IMG/VR virus record: IMGVR_UViG_3300048029_000635
Coordinates: 1 to 38,659 of that record
Length of the DNA stretch: 38,659 nt
Strand: one strand, 5' to 3'
From: a virus
Each line of letters opens with the position of its first letter. Within the stretch, counting starts at the first letter, position 1. The position numbers were made by a program, and so were the translations under genes. The notes under the pieces are model-generated. The model did not search any database, had not been told where the DNA came from, and worked only from the letters and a program-made list of their open reading frames with translations. Shown in pieces: positions 1-8,032 of this stretch.

Positions 1-165
1 CTGATCCATGTAGTCCAAGTCATTCCAGTTATTGAATCCGTCACCTACCTTCATTCTCTTATTGGTTAGGTCTAGGCCTATTTCGCCCTGTCGTAGGGCA
101 GGATTGATGGACTCCCATTGCTCCGCAGTATCGCGCCTTTGCAAGATGCGTCTTAATTCTGCCAT
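1..165 (-). CDS. Tail fibre/tropism protein, N-terminal fragment (cut by window edge)
   Basis: Only the first 55 codons are inside the window; the gene runs off the left edge. The ATG is preceded by a strong GGAGGAG Shine-Dalgarno sequence. The visible residues carry the pattern LQRRDT at residues 8-13, then WESINPALRQGEIGLD, then KVGDGFNNWNDL. This is typical of the short N-terminal domain of phage receptor-binding proteins (the domain at the N-terminus of the Bordetella phage major tropism determinant and many fibre or hyaluronidase-like proteins), which attaches the fibre to the virion. Its start abuts the stop of the 81-residue gene (TAATG), so the two are probably translationally coupled. 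The receptor-binding part is not visible. Confidence 0.8.
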   Translation of the reverse strand, partial: MAELRRILQRRDTAEQWESINPALRQGEIGLDLTNKRMKVGDGFNNWNDLDYMDQ

Positions 166-410
166 TATGCTCCTCCTCCATCGATATCCAATGCCTCCAA
201 GTGTACGGTGTCCGCAACGCCACCATCTATTACAGCCCCGATCAATTCGGGAGGCTCTGCAATCCATTGGTTCGTAAGACTGTTGTACTGGAGTACACCT
301 AGGTTAACTGGGTTCGGGTTTACATCTAATAAACTCAGCAGAGTCTTATCGGCTATTTGCTTCTTAACTTGTGCAAGCCTTCTGCCTATCTCTGTGAGTA
401 TATTCTGCAT
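165..410 (-). CDS. Small tail-fibre-associated protein, 81 aa, function unknown
   Basis: This short protein lies between two fibre-region genes. Residues 1-30 look helical and amphipathic (GRRLAQVKKQIADK). The middle has LQYNSLTNQWIAEPP, similar to the short 'YNS-x-x-x-x-W' beta-repeats common in phage fibre proteins. The C-terminus is small and glycine-rich. Its stop overlaps the start of the next fibre gene by one base. The start has no clear Shine-Dalgarno sequence but sits 10 nt after a copy of the two-box motif at 421-442. A fibre adaptor or chaperone role is a guess from position. Confidence 0.7.
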   Translation of the reverse strand: MQNILTEIGRRLAQVKKQIADKTLLSLLDVNPNPVNLGVLQYNSLTNQWIAEPPELIGAVIDGGVADTVHLEALDIDGGGA

Positions 411-420
411 CTCGTATATT

Positions 421-442
421 GTAACCTATTTATATATGTAAC
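421..442 (-). promoter_or_regulatory. Two-box 22-bp motif copy (GTTACA-N11-GTTAC)
   Basis: Read on the minus strand, this is GTTACA, an 11-nt AT-rich spacer containing TATAAATA, then GTTAC, followed 10 nt later by the ATG of the 81-residue gene. Box spacing (17 bp start to start) matches the other copies in the window, but here both boxes read GTTAC instead of GTAAC. Confidence 0.5.
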
Positions 443-454
443 GCACTAAGAAAA

Positions 455-949
455 TTATTGCAATGCAGCAAGAAAGTCCTCGAGTGCTTTTTCAGCATCG
501 AAGGTAGATGTATCTCTTTGGGTTATCACAATGTCTGCCCCTGCACTAGGTGCATTTGTAAATGTTAATGTGTTTCCTGCTAAACTCACTTGGTAGTCAG
601 ATAGTGGATCCTGAACCAAACCATTAATGCTCACATCGTAGTTTGCTTCAGAGTCACTAGTCATATCAAAGCCTACAGTATATGAGGTTACCCCAGTGGC
701 AGTTATTTGATCTGTAGGCATTACAGAGGAATCATCCTGCAAATCTGTTATCTGATCTTGTATCTCATTAAATTGCTCAGAGTTTCGATAAATGGATAAG
801 TCCACAACTCTTTCAAGCTCTACTGCATCTTGCTTACGATTTACTTTCTCAGTTAATCTTGTAAGCACTTCAGGTAAATTGTTTTGACCCTCCTTAAATG
901 CTACATTCATTTCGTAGCGAACACGACCACTCTGTTTCCTACGAGCCAC
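455..949 (-). CDS. Putative tail fibre-associated structural protein, 164 aa
   Basis: The start is GTG, chosen because a GGAGG Shine-Dalgarno sequence lies 10 nt upstream; it overlaps the end of the 792-residue gene by 11 bases. Residues 1-80 are mostly helical and charged. Residues 85-150 contain a beta-rich segment with YDVSINGLVQDPLSDYQV followed by NTLTFTNAPSAGADIVI. This is the 'xxxNGxxQxPxxxYxxxxxxxxFxxAPxxGxxxxI' pattern of small beta-sandwich modules in phage fibre and baseplate proteins. It is likely a virion component near the fibres. No enzymatic motif is visible. Confidence 0.75.
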   Translation of the reverse strand: MARRKQSGRVRYEMNVAFKEGQNNLPEVLTRLTEKVNRKQDAVELERVVDLSIYRNSEQFNEIQDQITDLQDDSSVMPTDQITATGVTSYTVGFDMTSDSEANYDVSINGLVQDPLSDYQVSLAGNTLTFTNAPSAGADIVITQRDTSTFDAEKALEDFLAALQ

Positions 950-3317
950 TTTGTACTACCTCCGATGTCAGCTTGGTTCTTACACCTGAAACCTCTACAG
1001 TTCTACCTAATATTTTGAATGGCTGGTCTATACCTCTGAGGGTAATCACATCCTGGAAGTAATTACCCTGTGCAAATAATGGTATCATAACCTCATTACT
1101 TAAATCCTCCAGCTCTTGCTCTACTTCCTCTACCTCGGTTTGCTGGGTTGTGCTGAATGTAGATAGTTTTACATTAGCAATAACGGCGGTATCTGTGAAC
1201 TCATCTTCAACATAACCACCAGCCACATAGGTAGAATAGTCAAATATGTCCGACATATGTAGTGCATATGACCTCATTTTCTTCTCCGAAAACTTGTCTT
1301 GCAGGTCGGTTTTCCCAAACTTTAATGTACATGGATAATCTAATCCATTTCTAGAGAACTCTCTATATGGCCCACGATCCACTTCGCTTGAACCATATCC
1401 ATATCTTACAATTCTTGCCCCATAAAAATAAGTCTTACCTGCCTCAGGAGTAAAGTTTTCTGAATCAATAAACTTCTCAGGGGAGTAGGATATTGTGCCA
1501 TCAGAATTAATAGTTTTAGCACATAGATGTGTACCCATTATAAATCTTCGACTATTGATGGCATCAGTAGGAAATAATGCAGTCATTGCAGTCATTGCAA
1601 AATCTACCTGGGAGATAGTGCCTTGTAGCAAATCGTAACCAATCATGCCCCAATCCAATACAAGCGAAGTTTGATCTGCCACATAACCTATCGGGGCAGT
1701 AGTTAAAATCTCTTGCGTCATTGGATTCTCAGCAGAATAAACATATTCGATTTCTGCATTAGATATAAGCCTCCAAAACTCAGGCCCATTCATATATTGT
1801 GGGAATGGGATAGGCTCTATAGATGCAGGGCTTACAACAAACACACCATTAAATCCGGCAAACATCTGTCGTTGCTCATCAATATTTATAACGGTGTGCC
1901 TAAAGTCTGCCACACGCTCACCCTTATATCTCTCCTCATAGTAGAAAGCAGTATACTTATCCCCTCTACTTATAGAAAGATACCCCGTCTGTCTGTAAAC
2001 CATCAACTTATCACCAAGCTTAGACATCCGCAAGATACGCGACCCATCCTCAGGGAAAGCAATTGAATCAGATGACTCTCTTACCATTTCAAGCTCTGGG
2101 CTAAAAGTGTCGGGTTCTTTAAGTAATATAAAACTAGCTTTATCACCAACAGCTACATTCTGTGTGCTACCAGCTTGCTCATCTCCAGTACTTGTGACAA
2201 CGCCATCCGAAGTGTTATTGTAAGCTCCTTGTAATACAATAAAGGTCTTACCCATTATCCAGTTCGAATTTAAAGAAACAATATCTGCATCGTAAACCTT
2301 TGTTACTCCAAGTGAATCAGTTACCGTCATGCGTATTGAGTCGCCTGCAATAAATGTAGAATGAGAGTAATCTAAAGCAGCTAACTCAGACTCTGTGAAG
2401 TAGTAATATGGATTATGTGTAAAACTCTCATATCCCGAGGATCCTGTCTCACGAGTCCCACCAAGAGGATAATCTAAAGTAAGGGTGATAATTGCACCAT
2501 TACTCATTGCATGAACCTTAGCATCGTAGTTCTGCCCAAAAAGATTTGGTGCTGCCCTAGCCTCACGCTGATCATCTGCCAGCCTCCAGGACGAAAACTC
2601 TATTATGTGTGGGACTTTATAAGTTGTTACATAATCATCATAATCATAAAAGAACTCAGGAATGTCATAGGGAAAATTTGCAGCACCCATGAAATAACTG
2701 AAGTTGTTTTCGATGGTTTCATCAAAGTACTCAACGTCAGCAATAAAAAGCCTACCATCAAACTCTGATATTGTGCCTACTCTAACAATGCCCCTCTCTC
2801 TAAGTGAGAATAATGGGAAAGCACAGGGCCAACCGTCTCGGTAAAACAAAGGTAAATCTACACCATTATTCATGATGCAATAACCATCAATAGTAACAAC
2901 CTCCCAACGAGTTGCCTCTAGATTATATTTATTTGCGATGCCTTGCTTTGTAGGACTGTAGCCTATTTTGTCTAAATTAAATAGACCTTCGGCAATCAGT
3001 ACCCACTCCTTGGTATCCTCTTTAAATCTGTATATTTTATCTCTACAAGCTGCAACTAGAACCTTTACACCCTCTGACTCGAATTGATGTAACATACGAA
3101 TAGGAGCATCAGAACTATCTAGCTTAGATACTTCTGATCCACCCACACTAAAGTTACTCCAACCCTCTCGTCTAACTTCCCCATCCGTTTCTCTGCGGAA
3201 GTTAATCTTCTCTACATAATTATTAGCACCAGCAGTATCTTGTGAATTAGATCCTGATATTAGGTTTCCACCATCTGGCACCATCAATGAGTAGTGCTTG
3301 TATGCTTTTTTCGCCAT
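939..3317 (-). CDS. Large tail/nozzle structural protein (T7 gp12 / P22 gp10-like role), 792 aa
   Basis: The length (792) is very close to T7 tail tubular protein B (794). Near the N-terminus, NNYVEKINFRRETDGEVRREGW matches the typical 'coordinates with rules' start of these propeller proteins. It is followed by blade-like segments such as IRMLHQFESEGVKVLVAACRDKIYRF (about residues 70-95) and FDGRLFIADVEYF (about 185-200). Such proteins form the tail nozzle or plug that closes the DNA channel below the adaptor. The gene sits two genes below the adaptor-like gene, as expected, and starts in a TAATG overlap with the coiled-coil fibre gene. The family assignment is by architecture and synteny, not by a database match. 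Confidence 0.65.
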   Translation of the reverse strand: MAKKAYKHYSLMVPDGGNLISGSNSQDTAGANNYVEKINFRRETDGEVRREGWSNFSVGGSEVSKLDSSDAPIRMLHQFESEGVKVLVAACRDKIYRFKEDTKEWVLIAEGLFNLDKIGYSPTKQGIANKYNLEATRWEVVTIDGYCIMNNGVDLPLFYRDGWPCAFPLFSLRERGIVRVGTISEFDGRLFIADVEYFDETIENNFSYFMGAANFPYDIPEFFYDYDDYVTTYKVPHIIEFSSWRLADDQREARAAPNLFGQNYDAKVHAMSNGAIITLTLDYPLGGTRETGSSGYESFTHNPYYYFTESELAALDYSHSTFIAGDSIRMTVTDSLGVTKVYDADIVSLNSNWIMGKTFIVLQGAYNNTSDGVVTSTGDEQAGSTQNVAVGDKASFILLKEPDTFSPELEMVRESSDSIAFPEDGSRILRMSKLGDKLMVYRQTGYLSISRGDKYTAFYYEERYKGERVADFRHTVINIDEQRQMFAGFNGVFVVSPASIEPIPFPQYMNGPEFWRLISNAEIEYVYSAENPMTQEILTTAPIGYVADQTSLVLDWGMIGYDLLQGTISQVDFAMTAMTALFPTDAINSRRFIMGTHLCAKTINSDGTISYSPEKFIDSENFTPEAGKTYFYGARIVRYGYGSSEVDRGPYREFSRNGLDYPCTLKFGKTDLQDKFSEKKMRSYALHMSDIFDYSTYVAGGYVEDEFTDTAVIANVKLSTFSTTQQTEVEEVEQELEDLSNEVMIPLFAQGNYFQDVITLRGIDQPFKILGRTVEVSGVRTKLTSEVVQSGS

Positions 3318-4891
3318 TATGGGAAAATATACCCTGCTTGTGCATATGCTGTATTCTCAAGTGTCTCAACTCTGTCGAGTAAACCTTGGTAGGCTGCAGT
3401 AAGACTATTATTAGATGCAACAAGATTATTATAAGTAGTCTGAAAGGTATCAAGATTAGACTGGAAAGTAACATCTTGCGCTTCAAGTGCAGTTGCTCGA
3501 CCCTCTAAGCTAGTAGCTCGTGACTCTAAAGTGGTTGCCCTACCCTGCAATGCAGTAATATCAGAATCATTTGTATCTATCTGACCCTGTACGATTCCAA
3601 TCTGATTTGTAAGTTCTACTGCAGCATCTGAATCATTACTAACGATATGATCTTGCAGTTCTTTTAGCGTATCATACGCAGCACCTGCACCATTTAACAA
3701 ATTATCAATCTTAGTGTCGGTGTATGTATTTGAATCTAACTCAGCTTGAGTAATTGCAGAGGCATTACTCGATGTCTCTTGCAATGCTTCAGCTCTAACC
3801 GAAGCCAACTCTGCAAGCACATGCGATTGTGATGAGGCTATGGATGCAGAAGCATTAATTTGTACTTGGTCAATATTACCTTGAAGTGTAATTCTGCCAA
3901 GCTCAGCAGTTACTCTATTGGATTCAACCGTGCTATTTGTGTTGCCTATTGAGACTTCAACTTCTGCTCTTGTTGATGCAATTAATGATCTAACAGCATC
4001 GTCTTTAGCAACCTCCTCAGCCCTAACATTAGATATACTGACCTTAACCTCATTAGATGCAATATCAATTAACGGCTGCGTAATGCTCACCACCGTGGGA
4101 TTAAATAAACTGATTTGATCTGTTCTCCACCTAGCTACATGAAACTTCTGATCTACCTCATCCTTATCATAGAAGTTATCAAACAATACTGCTTCTAAAT
4201 TAAGGGTAACCTTATTCTCGTCAATTAATGCTTGAGTCTCAGCTGGCGTCATGAACAGCTCATCAAGTCCCGTTATTTCGCTTGCCTGATGCCCATGCAC
4301 TTCAGCTGCATACTTTGGCACATCATCGAGTGTAATAAAATTAGCTATTGAAACCTTCGTTGCATACTCGTCATGGAAATGCACCTCGGGTGCTTTAGAG
4401 TTTGCTAGCTCTTCTAGTTGAGTCTCTCTAGTATTTAAATCAGCAATTGTTGCGAAAGTGCTAGGTAATTGATCGACCTTGTAATTAGTGTCATCCCACT
4501 TTGCATCAAGCATCACTTCGTGTGCATCAAAGTTTGCTTGCAATGTTGACATCTGAGTTGTCAGTTCTGCATCTTTTGCAACCCTCTCAGATGACATCTG
4601 TGTAATGCTTGCATTTAAGGTGTTAGATAGCACTGCGTCTGCATCTTGCATCTCTGCCGTAGATGGATGTGTACCCATGTAGTCATCTAGCTCTTGCTTT
4701 GTTTGGTCAGCTAGTGATTGCAATGCTGCCATCGTTGTCTGTATAGCAGAAACAGATTCGCCGGAAGCCAATGCTCCGCTATTAACGTCATCTGTTAAGT
4801 GAGCTAAACTATCAATTAGTGTTGCAAAGGATGACTCACCAATTCTCTGACCAGCTGAGAAGGATGATTTTAACTGAGTGCGACTAGCCAT
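3317..4891 (-). CDS. Coiled-coil tail fibre-like protein, 524 aa
   Basis: The start follows AGGAGGATAAT, a very strong Shine-Dalgarno sequence that also encodes the C-terminus of the upstream gene. The protein is Ala/Ser/Thr-rich and mostly predicted helical, with long heptad-like runs. It includes HFHDEYATK and EVHGHQASEI, the His-containing turns common in phage fibre shafts, and LKELQDHIVSNDSDAA, a fibre signature preceding a coiled coil. The C-terminal third has near-repeats (ALQGRATTLESRATSLEGRATALE). This suggests a trimeric fibre or appendage connecting to the tail. No intramolecular chaperone or depolymerase motif is visible. Confidence 0.7.
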   Translation of the reverse strand: MASRTQLKSSFSAGQRIGESSFATLIDSLAHLTDDVNSGALASGESVSAIQTTMAALQSLADQTKQELDDYMGTHPSTAEMQDADAVLSNTLNASITQMSSERVAKDAELTTQMSTLQANFDAHEVMLDAKWDDTNYKVDQLPSTFATIADLNTRETQLEELANSKAPEVHFHDEYATKVSIANFITLDDVPKYAAEVHGHQASEITGLDELFMTPAETQALIDENKVTLNLEAVLFDNFYDKDEVDQKFHVARWRTDQISLFNPTVVSITQPLIDIASNEVKVSISNVRAEEVAKDDAVRSLIASTRAEVEVSIGNTNSTVESNRVTAELGRITLQGNIDQVQINASASIASSQSHVLAELASVRAEALQETSSNASAITQAELDSNTYTDTKIDNLLNGAGAAYDTLKELQDHIVSNDSDAAVELTNQIGIVQGQIDTNDSDITALQGRATTLESRATSLEGRATALEAQDVTFQSNLDTFQTTYNNLVASNNSLTAAYQGLLDRVETLENTAYAQAGYIFP

Positions 4892-4892
4892 A

Positions 4893-5627
4893 TTATCCTC
4901 CTAAAAGGAATCCTCCACCTTGGTCGAGAGACTCGACTGGATTCTGTGTTGAAAGCACCTCGGGCTTATTAACGGCAATTTTCCGCCTTTCCCTTTGGTA
5001 ATTTTGTAAGTTGGTCTGTGCTTGCGATGCGTCATCATTTACGTCCTTCATAAAATGATACTTCACAAAGTAGTGAACGGCCAAGGCCGCATCGTCACCT
5101 AAGTTGGTTTTATAAGATTTTTGTTCTGCTGTAGCCTCAAATAAAGGTTTATATACATACTCTTGGTTATAAAGTATGCTTAATGTCTCATTATCCACTA
5201 AGACTGGAGCAGTATAAAATTGACCCCTGTCAAAACTAATCTTTCCAGGGTAAGTAGCTGATCTTTTAGAATGCCCACCATCAAATATTGTGTGCCTCTT
5301 GTACGCAGGGTAAATATGAAGCCTATAATACTTTGATGTATCACCATCATCTTCTGGTAACTGCCTCAAGACTACATCGAGTATTCTTGCTGACTCTACA
5401 TCGAATTGACCAATCATACATTGCTTTTCACCATGCAACTCTAGCTCATCCTTACTAAACGACTCTTCCATGGGAGTTGTTCGTAGCTCAGGGATATACG
5501 CCATAAGGTCACGAACGCCTGCTACGACCATACGATCACGGAACTTTTCTACTCCACGACCCTTTCTTAAACCATCGACTAGTAAGAGGTCATTGACCGT
5601 ATCGTTAAATTCTTGCCAAGTCTTCAT
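4893..5627 (-). CDS. Putative head-tail adaptor protein (gp11-like), 244 aa
   Basis: The start is preceded by AGGAGG. Residues 25-50 (KFRDRMVVAGVRDLMAYIPELR) and the C-terminal region (DDAALAVHYFVKYHFMKDVNDDASQAQTNLQNYQRER, about 175-215) match the layout of phage adaptor proteins. In those, an N-terminal helical segment binds the portal and a late 'A-x-x-Y-x-x-K-x-x-x-x-D-x-x-x-A' helix precedes an arginine-rich helix. The position between capsid and nozzle-like genes, and a size close to T7 gp11 (196 aa), support a tail-tube adaptor role. The final codons double as the ribosome-binding site of the downstream fibre gene. Confidence 0.55.
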   Translation of the reverse strand: MKTWQEFNDTVNDLLLVDGLRKGRGVEKFRDRMVVAGVRDLMAYIPELRTTPMEESFSKDELELHGEKQCMIGQFDVESARILDVVLRQLPEDDGDTSKYYRLHIYPAYKRHTIFDGGHSKRSATYPGKISFDRGQFYTAPVLVDNETLSILYNQEYVYKPLFEATAEQKSYKTNLGDDAALAVHYFVKYHFMKDVNDDASQAQTNLQNYQRERRKIAVNKPEVLSTQNPVESLDQGGGFLLGG

Positions 5628-6088
5628 TTCCGGCCTCCTGGGGTGAAGTAAAATCCAAGTACCATAGGGGCGAGAACGATCACGAAATAAGCGCTTAAAT
5701 GTCCAGTGGTAACCATAATGGCCTGCTGTTTAACAGGAAATGTGATGAGTCCAAAGAGGAACTCGGTTGCTCCTTCTCCTGTGGGGTTACTGAGGGTAAT
5801 GATTTCTTGGCTGGGGAAAAGGGTGCAAAGTATGATTGTTGCCGACAAGGTGGAGACGAGGACGAGTGCGAGCAACCTCCTTGTGGCACGAGTGAAAGCC
5901 CCACCAGGACCGCTATTAAGTTGTTCTTGAAATTTAAGTGCAAATTCATTTCCTCTAGCCTCCCTAGCTAATTCTAATTCAAATTTTTGTTGGCGACTAT
6001 CAGCTACAGCACCAAACACCCCTTTTAAAACTGAACCCAAAGCTGCTGAACCGCCAGCAGTAAAGAACATTGTTACTAGCTCGATCAT
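5624..6088 (-). CDS. Putative 3-TM-type holin, 154 aa
   Basis: This is a small membrane protein. It has an N-terminal hydrophobic stretch (residues 1-28, small residues AGGSAALGSVLKG) and a charged helix (about 30-60, REARGNEFALKFQEQL). Then follow RATRRLLALVLVSTLSATIIL (about 67-87) and C-terminal hydrophobic segments ending FVIVLAPMVLGFYFTPGGRK. An amphipathic Q/E/R helix followed by a basic-led membrane segment is the organisation of the GTA/phage 3TM holins. The ATG has a GGAGGGAG Shine-Dalgarno sequence. A lysis role is inferred from topology, and no endolysin lies nearby in the window. Confidence 0.5.
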   Translation of the reverse strand: MIELVTMFFTAGGSAALGSVLKGVFGAVADSRQQKFELELAREARGNEFALKFQEQLNSGPGGAFTRATRRLLALVLVSTLSATIILCTLFPSQEIITLSNPTGEGATEFLFGLITFPVKQQAIMVTTGHLSAYFVIVLAPMVLGFYFTPGGRK

Positions 6089-6453
6089 CTATTAACTCCC
6101 TCCACCTTGTCTCTTAACCTATCTAGCTCTTTCTCAAGGTACTTGAGTCTCTCGAATTGCTGATGGTCTGATGTGATCGGTGAATCTTGCATTTCAACTA
6201 AATGATCAAGGTCTGCCTTGGCTTGCTCAGTAAACTTCTCTATATGCATAACTCTTGCAGATAAATCGCCCAGAAGTGTAGACTCATGCTGTACCCTACC
6301 CATCTGCATCTCCATGCTAGACATTCGGTTTGTAAGCTCACCCCAAAGCCAGACCCCACTAGCCACCGCTAGAATTAGTTTCCCAGCAAAAGCAGCATTG
6401 GTTTTCAACTGAGTGGACTCAGAAAAAGATGCCTCTGACTCATTTTTAGTCAT
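6085..6453 (-). CDS. Membrane-anchored coiled-coil protein, 122 aa (spanin- or holin-accessory-like)
   Basis: One membrane segment lies at about residues 20-38 (NAAFAGKLILAVASGVWLW), preceded by a polar N-terminus. A long coiled coil follows to the end (heptads around MEMQMGRVQHES and YLEKELDRLRDKVEG). The topology resembles inner-membrane spanins, and it is adjacent (4-nt overlap) to the holin-like gene. No lipoprotein partner is next to it. It could equally be a tail-associated membrane protein. Not recognised as a named family. Confidence 0.5.
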   Translation of the reverse strand: MTKNESEASFSESTQLKTNAAFAGKLILAVASGVWLWGELTNRMSSMEMQMGRVQHESTLLGDLSARVMHIEKFTEQAKADLDHLVEMQDSPITSDHQQFERLKYLEKELDRLRDKVEGVNR

Positions 6454-6465
6454 CTTGCCCGAAAT

Positions 6466-7395
6466 CTATGATCTGTAGTAACCGCTTACCTGACCATCTA
6501 CCTTAAACTCATCTAAGCTCTTAGTACAGAAATACTCCTTGGTTGTGCCTGCAATTAGGGTTTCACTAAAGTTATTAGCTTTGAAAACCTCGAACGAATC
6601 TATTTGTTGGACACCCCCACCTTCTGAAGCAAAACCTATTACATATGTGCTTAGGTTATCTATCTCGTCTAAAAGCCCTGCACCAATTGAGGTGTATGTC
6701 TCCCCTGATGCGATTAGAGATACAAACGCACCTGCTTCGTAGCGATCAACTTGGATGGTAAAATCACTATTTACACGTCGTATTATTGCTCTGTGCCAGA
6801 CATTAAGCTGTATGTCAGCAGAAGAAGCTGGCTCGAACTCAGTTTCGCCAACACGCGCTTTTATGGATAGATCGGGTTTAATCCTAATAGCAGCAGCAGG
6901 GAAATTAATATCTATACTAGCTTTCTTGGTGTAGACACCTAATGGCTGTAAATCATCCTGTATGCTTTTGATTTTAAATAATACGGTATAATTAAGCTCA
7001 GGTGATAAAGGTACAACTGGTACAGTTGCATAAGCAGAAGATCCTGCTTCGTAACTTAACTCAACTACTTGGCTATCCCCAAAGGGTGTCGTTTGCATGT
7101 TAGTATCGATTCTAACAGTGGGAGAATCAGGTGCGATGCCAACGGTTTCTTCATCAAAGTACCTAGAGAAGACCAATACTTTTTGCTCGACCAGTATGTT
7201 ATTACTAGTGGCATTTGTCATGCGAAATGACTTTGCAGTAATGGATGGCAAATGATCGTTATCAGCCTCGTAAGGCCCATGCACAGAAGGGTGTTGATTG
7301 ACAAGCAAGTGGTTGTCCGTAACCCCGATTATAGGATTAAAATCTTCAGACGAATACTTGTCCCTCCCTATTGCATTTATGTTAACGGTATTCAT
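6466..7395 (-). CDS. Putative LamG/concanavalin-like virion protein, 309 aa
   Basis: Beta-rich protein with no signal peptide. The central region has NYTVLFKIKSI (about 131-141), then VWHRAIIRRVNSDFTIQVDRYE (about 203-224) and VIGFASEGGGVQQIDSFEVFKA (about 256-277). This order of strands, with W-H-x-x-x-x-x-R followed by an x-V-D strand, is that of LamG/concanavalin-A-like lectin folds in phage appendages. It may be a capsid decoration or a carbohydrate-binding appendage. Its ATG overlaps the stop of the 48-residue gene (ATGA). The fold assignment is from the strand pattern only. Confidence 0.5.
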   Translation of the reverse strand: MNTVNINAIGRDKYSSEDFNPIIGVTDNHLLVNQHPSVHGPYEADNDHLPSITAKSFRMTNATSNNILVEQKVLVFSRYFDEETVGIAPDSPTVRIDTNMQTTPFGDSQVVELSYEAGSSAYATVPVVPLSPELNYTVLFKIKSIQDDLQPLGVYTKKASIDINFPAAAIRIKPDLSIKARVGETEFEPASSADIQLNVWHRAIIRRVNSDFTIQVDRYEAGAFVSLIASGETYTSIGAGLLDEIDNLSTYVIGFASEGGGVQQIDSFEVFKANNFSETLIAGTTKEYFCTKSLDEFKVDGQVSGYYRS

Positions 7396-7538
7396 TTCTC
7401 GCTAAGCTTTTTGTAAATGGCTATTGCCATGTAGATTGTCGTGAATGTTGCTGCAAAGCTAGCGGCAACTAAGTGGTATTCAGCTAGACCAAACGATGCC
7501 ACCCAGCCGACAGTTCCGACCGTAGTGTGCTGATCCAT
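7392..7538 (-). CDS. Small single-TM protein, 48 aa
   Basis: The ATG at 7538 follows directly on the TAA of the 135-residue gene, and the TGA overlaps the next ATG by 4 nt, so it fills the gap exactly. The peptide reads MDQHTTVGTVGW, then a hydrophobic segment at about residues 10-42 (GLAEYHLVAASFAATFTTIYMAIAIY) and a basic tail (KKLSEK). That is one membrane helix, probably N-out/C-in. Such peptides next to holin-like genes are often lysis-associated, but its function is unknown. Confidence 0.6.
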   Translation of the reverse strand: MDQHTTVGTVGWVASFGLAEYHLVAASFAATFTTIYMAIAIYKKLSEK

Positions 7539-7946
7539 TTACTTCTTACCTTTCTTAGCTTTAGGCTTTGGAGCAGGCTCTTCCTCTAATGGCTTTTCTA
7601 CCTCAACAACATCTACCTCAATTAAATCTTTTGGGTTATCCGAAGAAGATGGTTTTCCAGCTTCGCTCTTTATTTCCTCCGCATAACTTGCATTTGGGTT
7701 TTTCTCCGGCTCTTGCTTTATTGTTGCGAAGTTGCGAAATGCTATTTTCTCCCCCCCGACTTTTTTTTTGTACCAGTCCCAATCAGCTTCAGATAATTCC
7801 ATAACACCAGGAACATCTTTCAGCTCTTCAGCAACTTTATCTTCTACTTCAGCAAGACCTACCCAAGATGATCCAATGAGTACAGGTATAAAACCCTCAT
7901 ATCCGTTATAGTCTTTATTAGCATTTTCAAAATGTAAATATTTCAT
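7539..7946 (-). CDS. Hypothetical capsid-module protein, 135 aa, Lys/Glu/Pro-rich tail
   Basis: It directly follows the terminator behind the capsid gene. The N-terminal half (residues 1-70) is compact and mixed (FENANKDYNGYEGFIPVLIGSSWVGLAE, then LSEADWDWYKKKVGGEKIAF). The C-terminal 50 residues are low complexity (VDVVEVEKPLEEEPAPKPKAKKGKK). Small genes of this shape, downstream of capsid genes, often encode head-completion or decoration proteins with a disordered tail. Not recognised further. Confidence 0.65.
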   Translation of the reverse strand: MKYLHFENANKDYNGYEGFIPVLIGSSWVGLAEVEDKVAEELKDVPGVMELSEADWDWYKKKVGGEKIAFRNFATIKQEPEKNPNASYAEEIKSEAGKPSSSDNPKDLIEVDVVEVEKPLEEEPAPKPKAKKGKK

Positions 7947-7961
7947 AATCTATGTAAATAA

Positions 7962-7995
7962 GACGGGAGGCTCCGCATACGCAGCGCCTCCCGTC
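7962..7995 (-). terminator. Intrinsic terminator after the capsid gene
   Basis: A perfect 10-bp GC-rich stem (GACGGGAGGC / GCCTCCCGTC) with a 14-nt loop is followed on the minus strand by TTATTTACA. It lies 38 nt after the capsid stop codon. Attenuation here would keep capsid transcripts in excess over downstream tail genes. Confidence 0.75.
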
Positions 7996-8032
7996 CGTTC
8001 ATGAGTGATGAGATGTGGAAGGCTTAATCGAC

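Noticed and set aside
1-165. Diversity-generating retroelement target
   Set aside because: The tropism-determinant-like N-terminus suggested it, but no reverse transcriptase or template repeat occurs in the window and the variable C-terminus is outside it.
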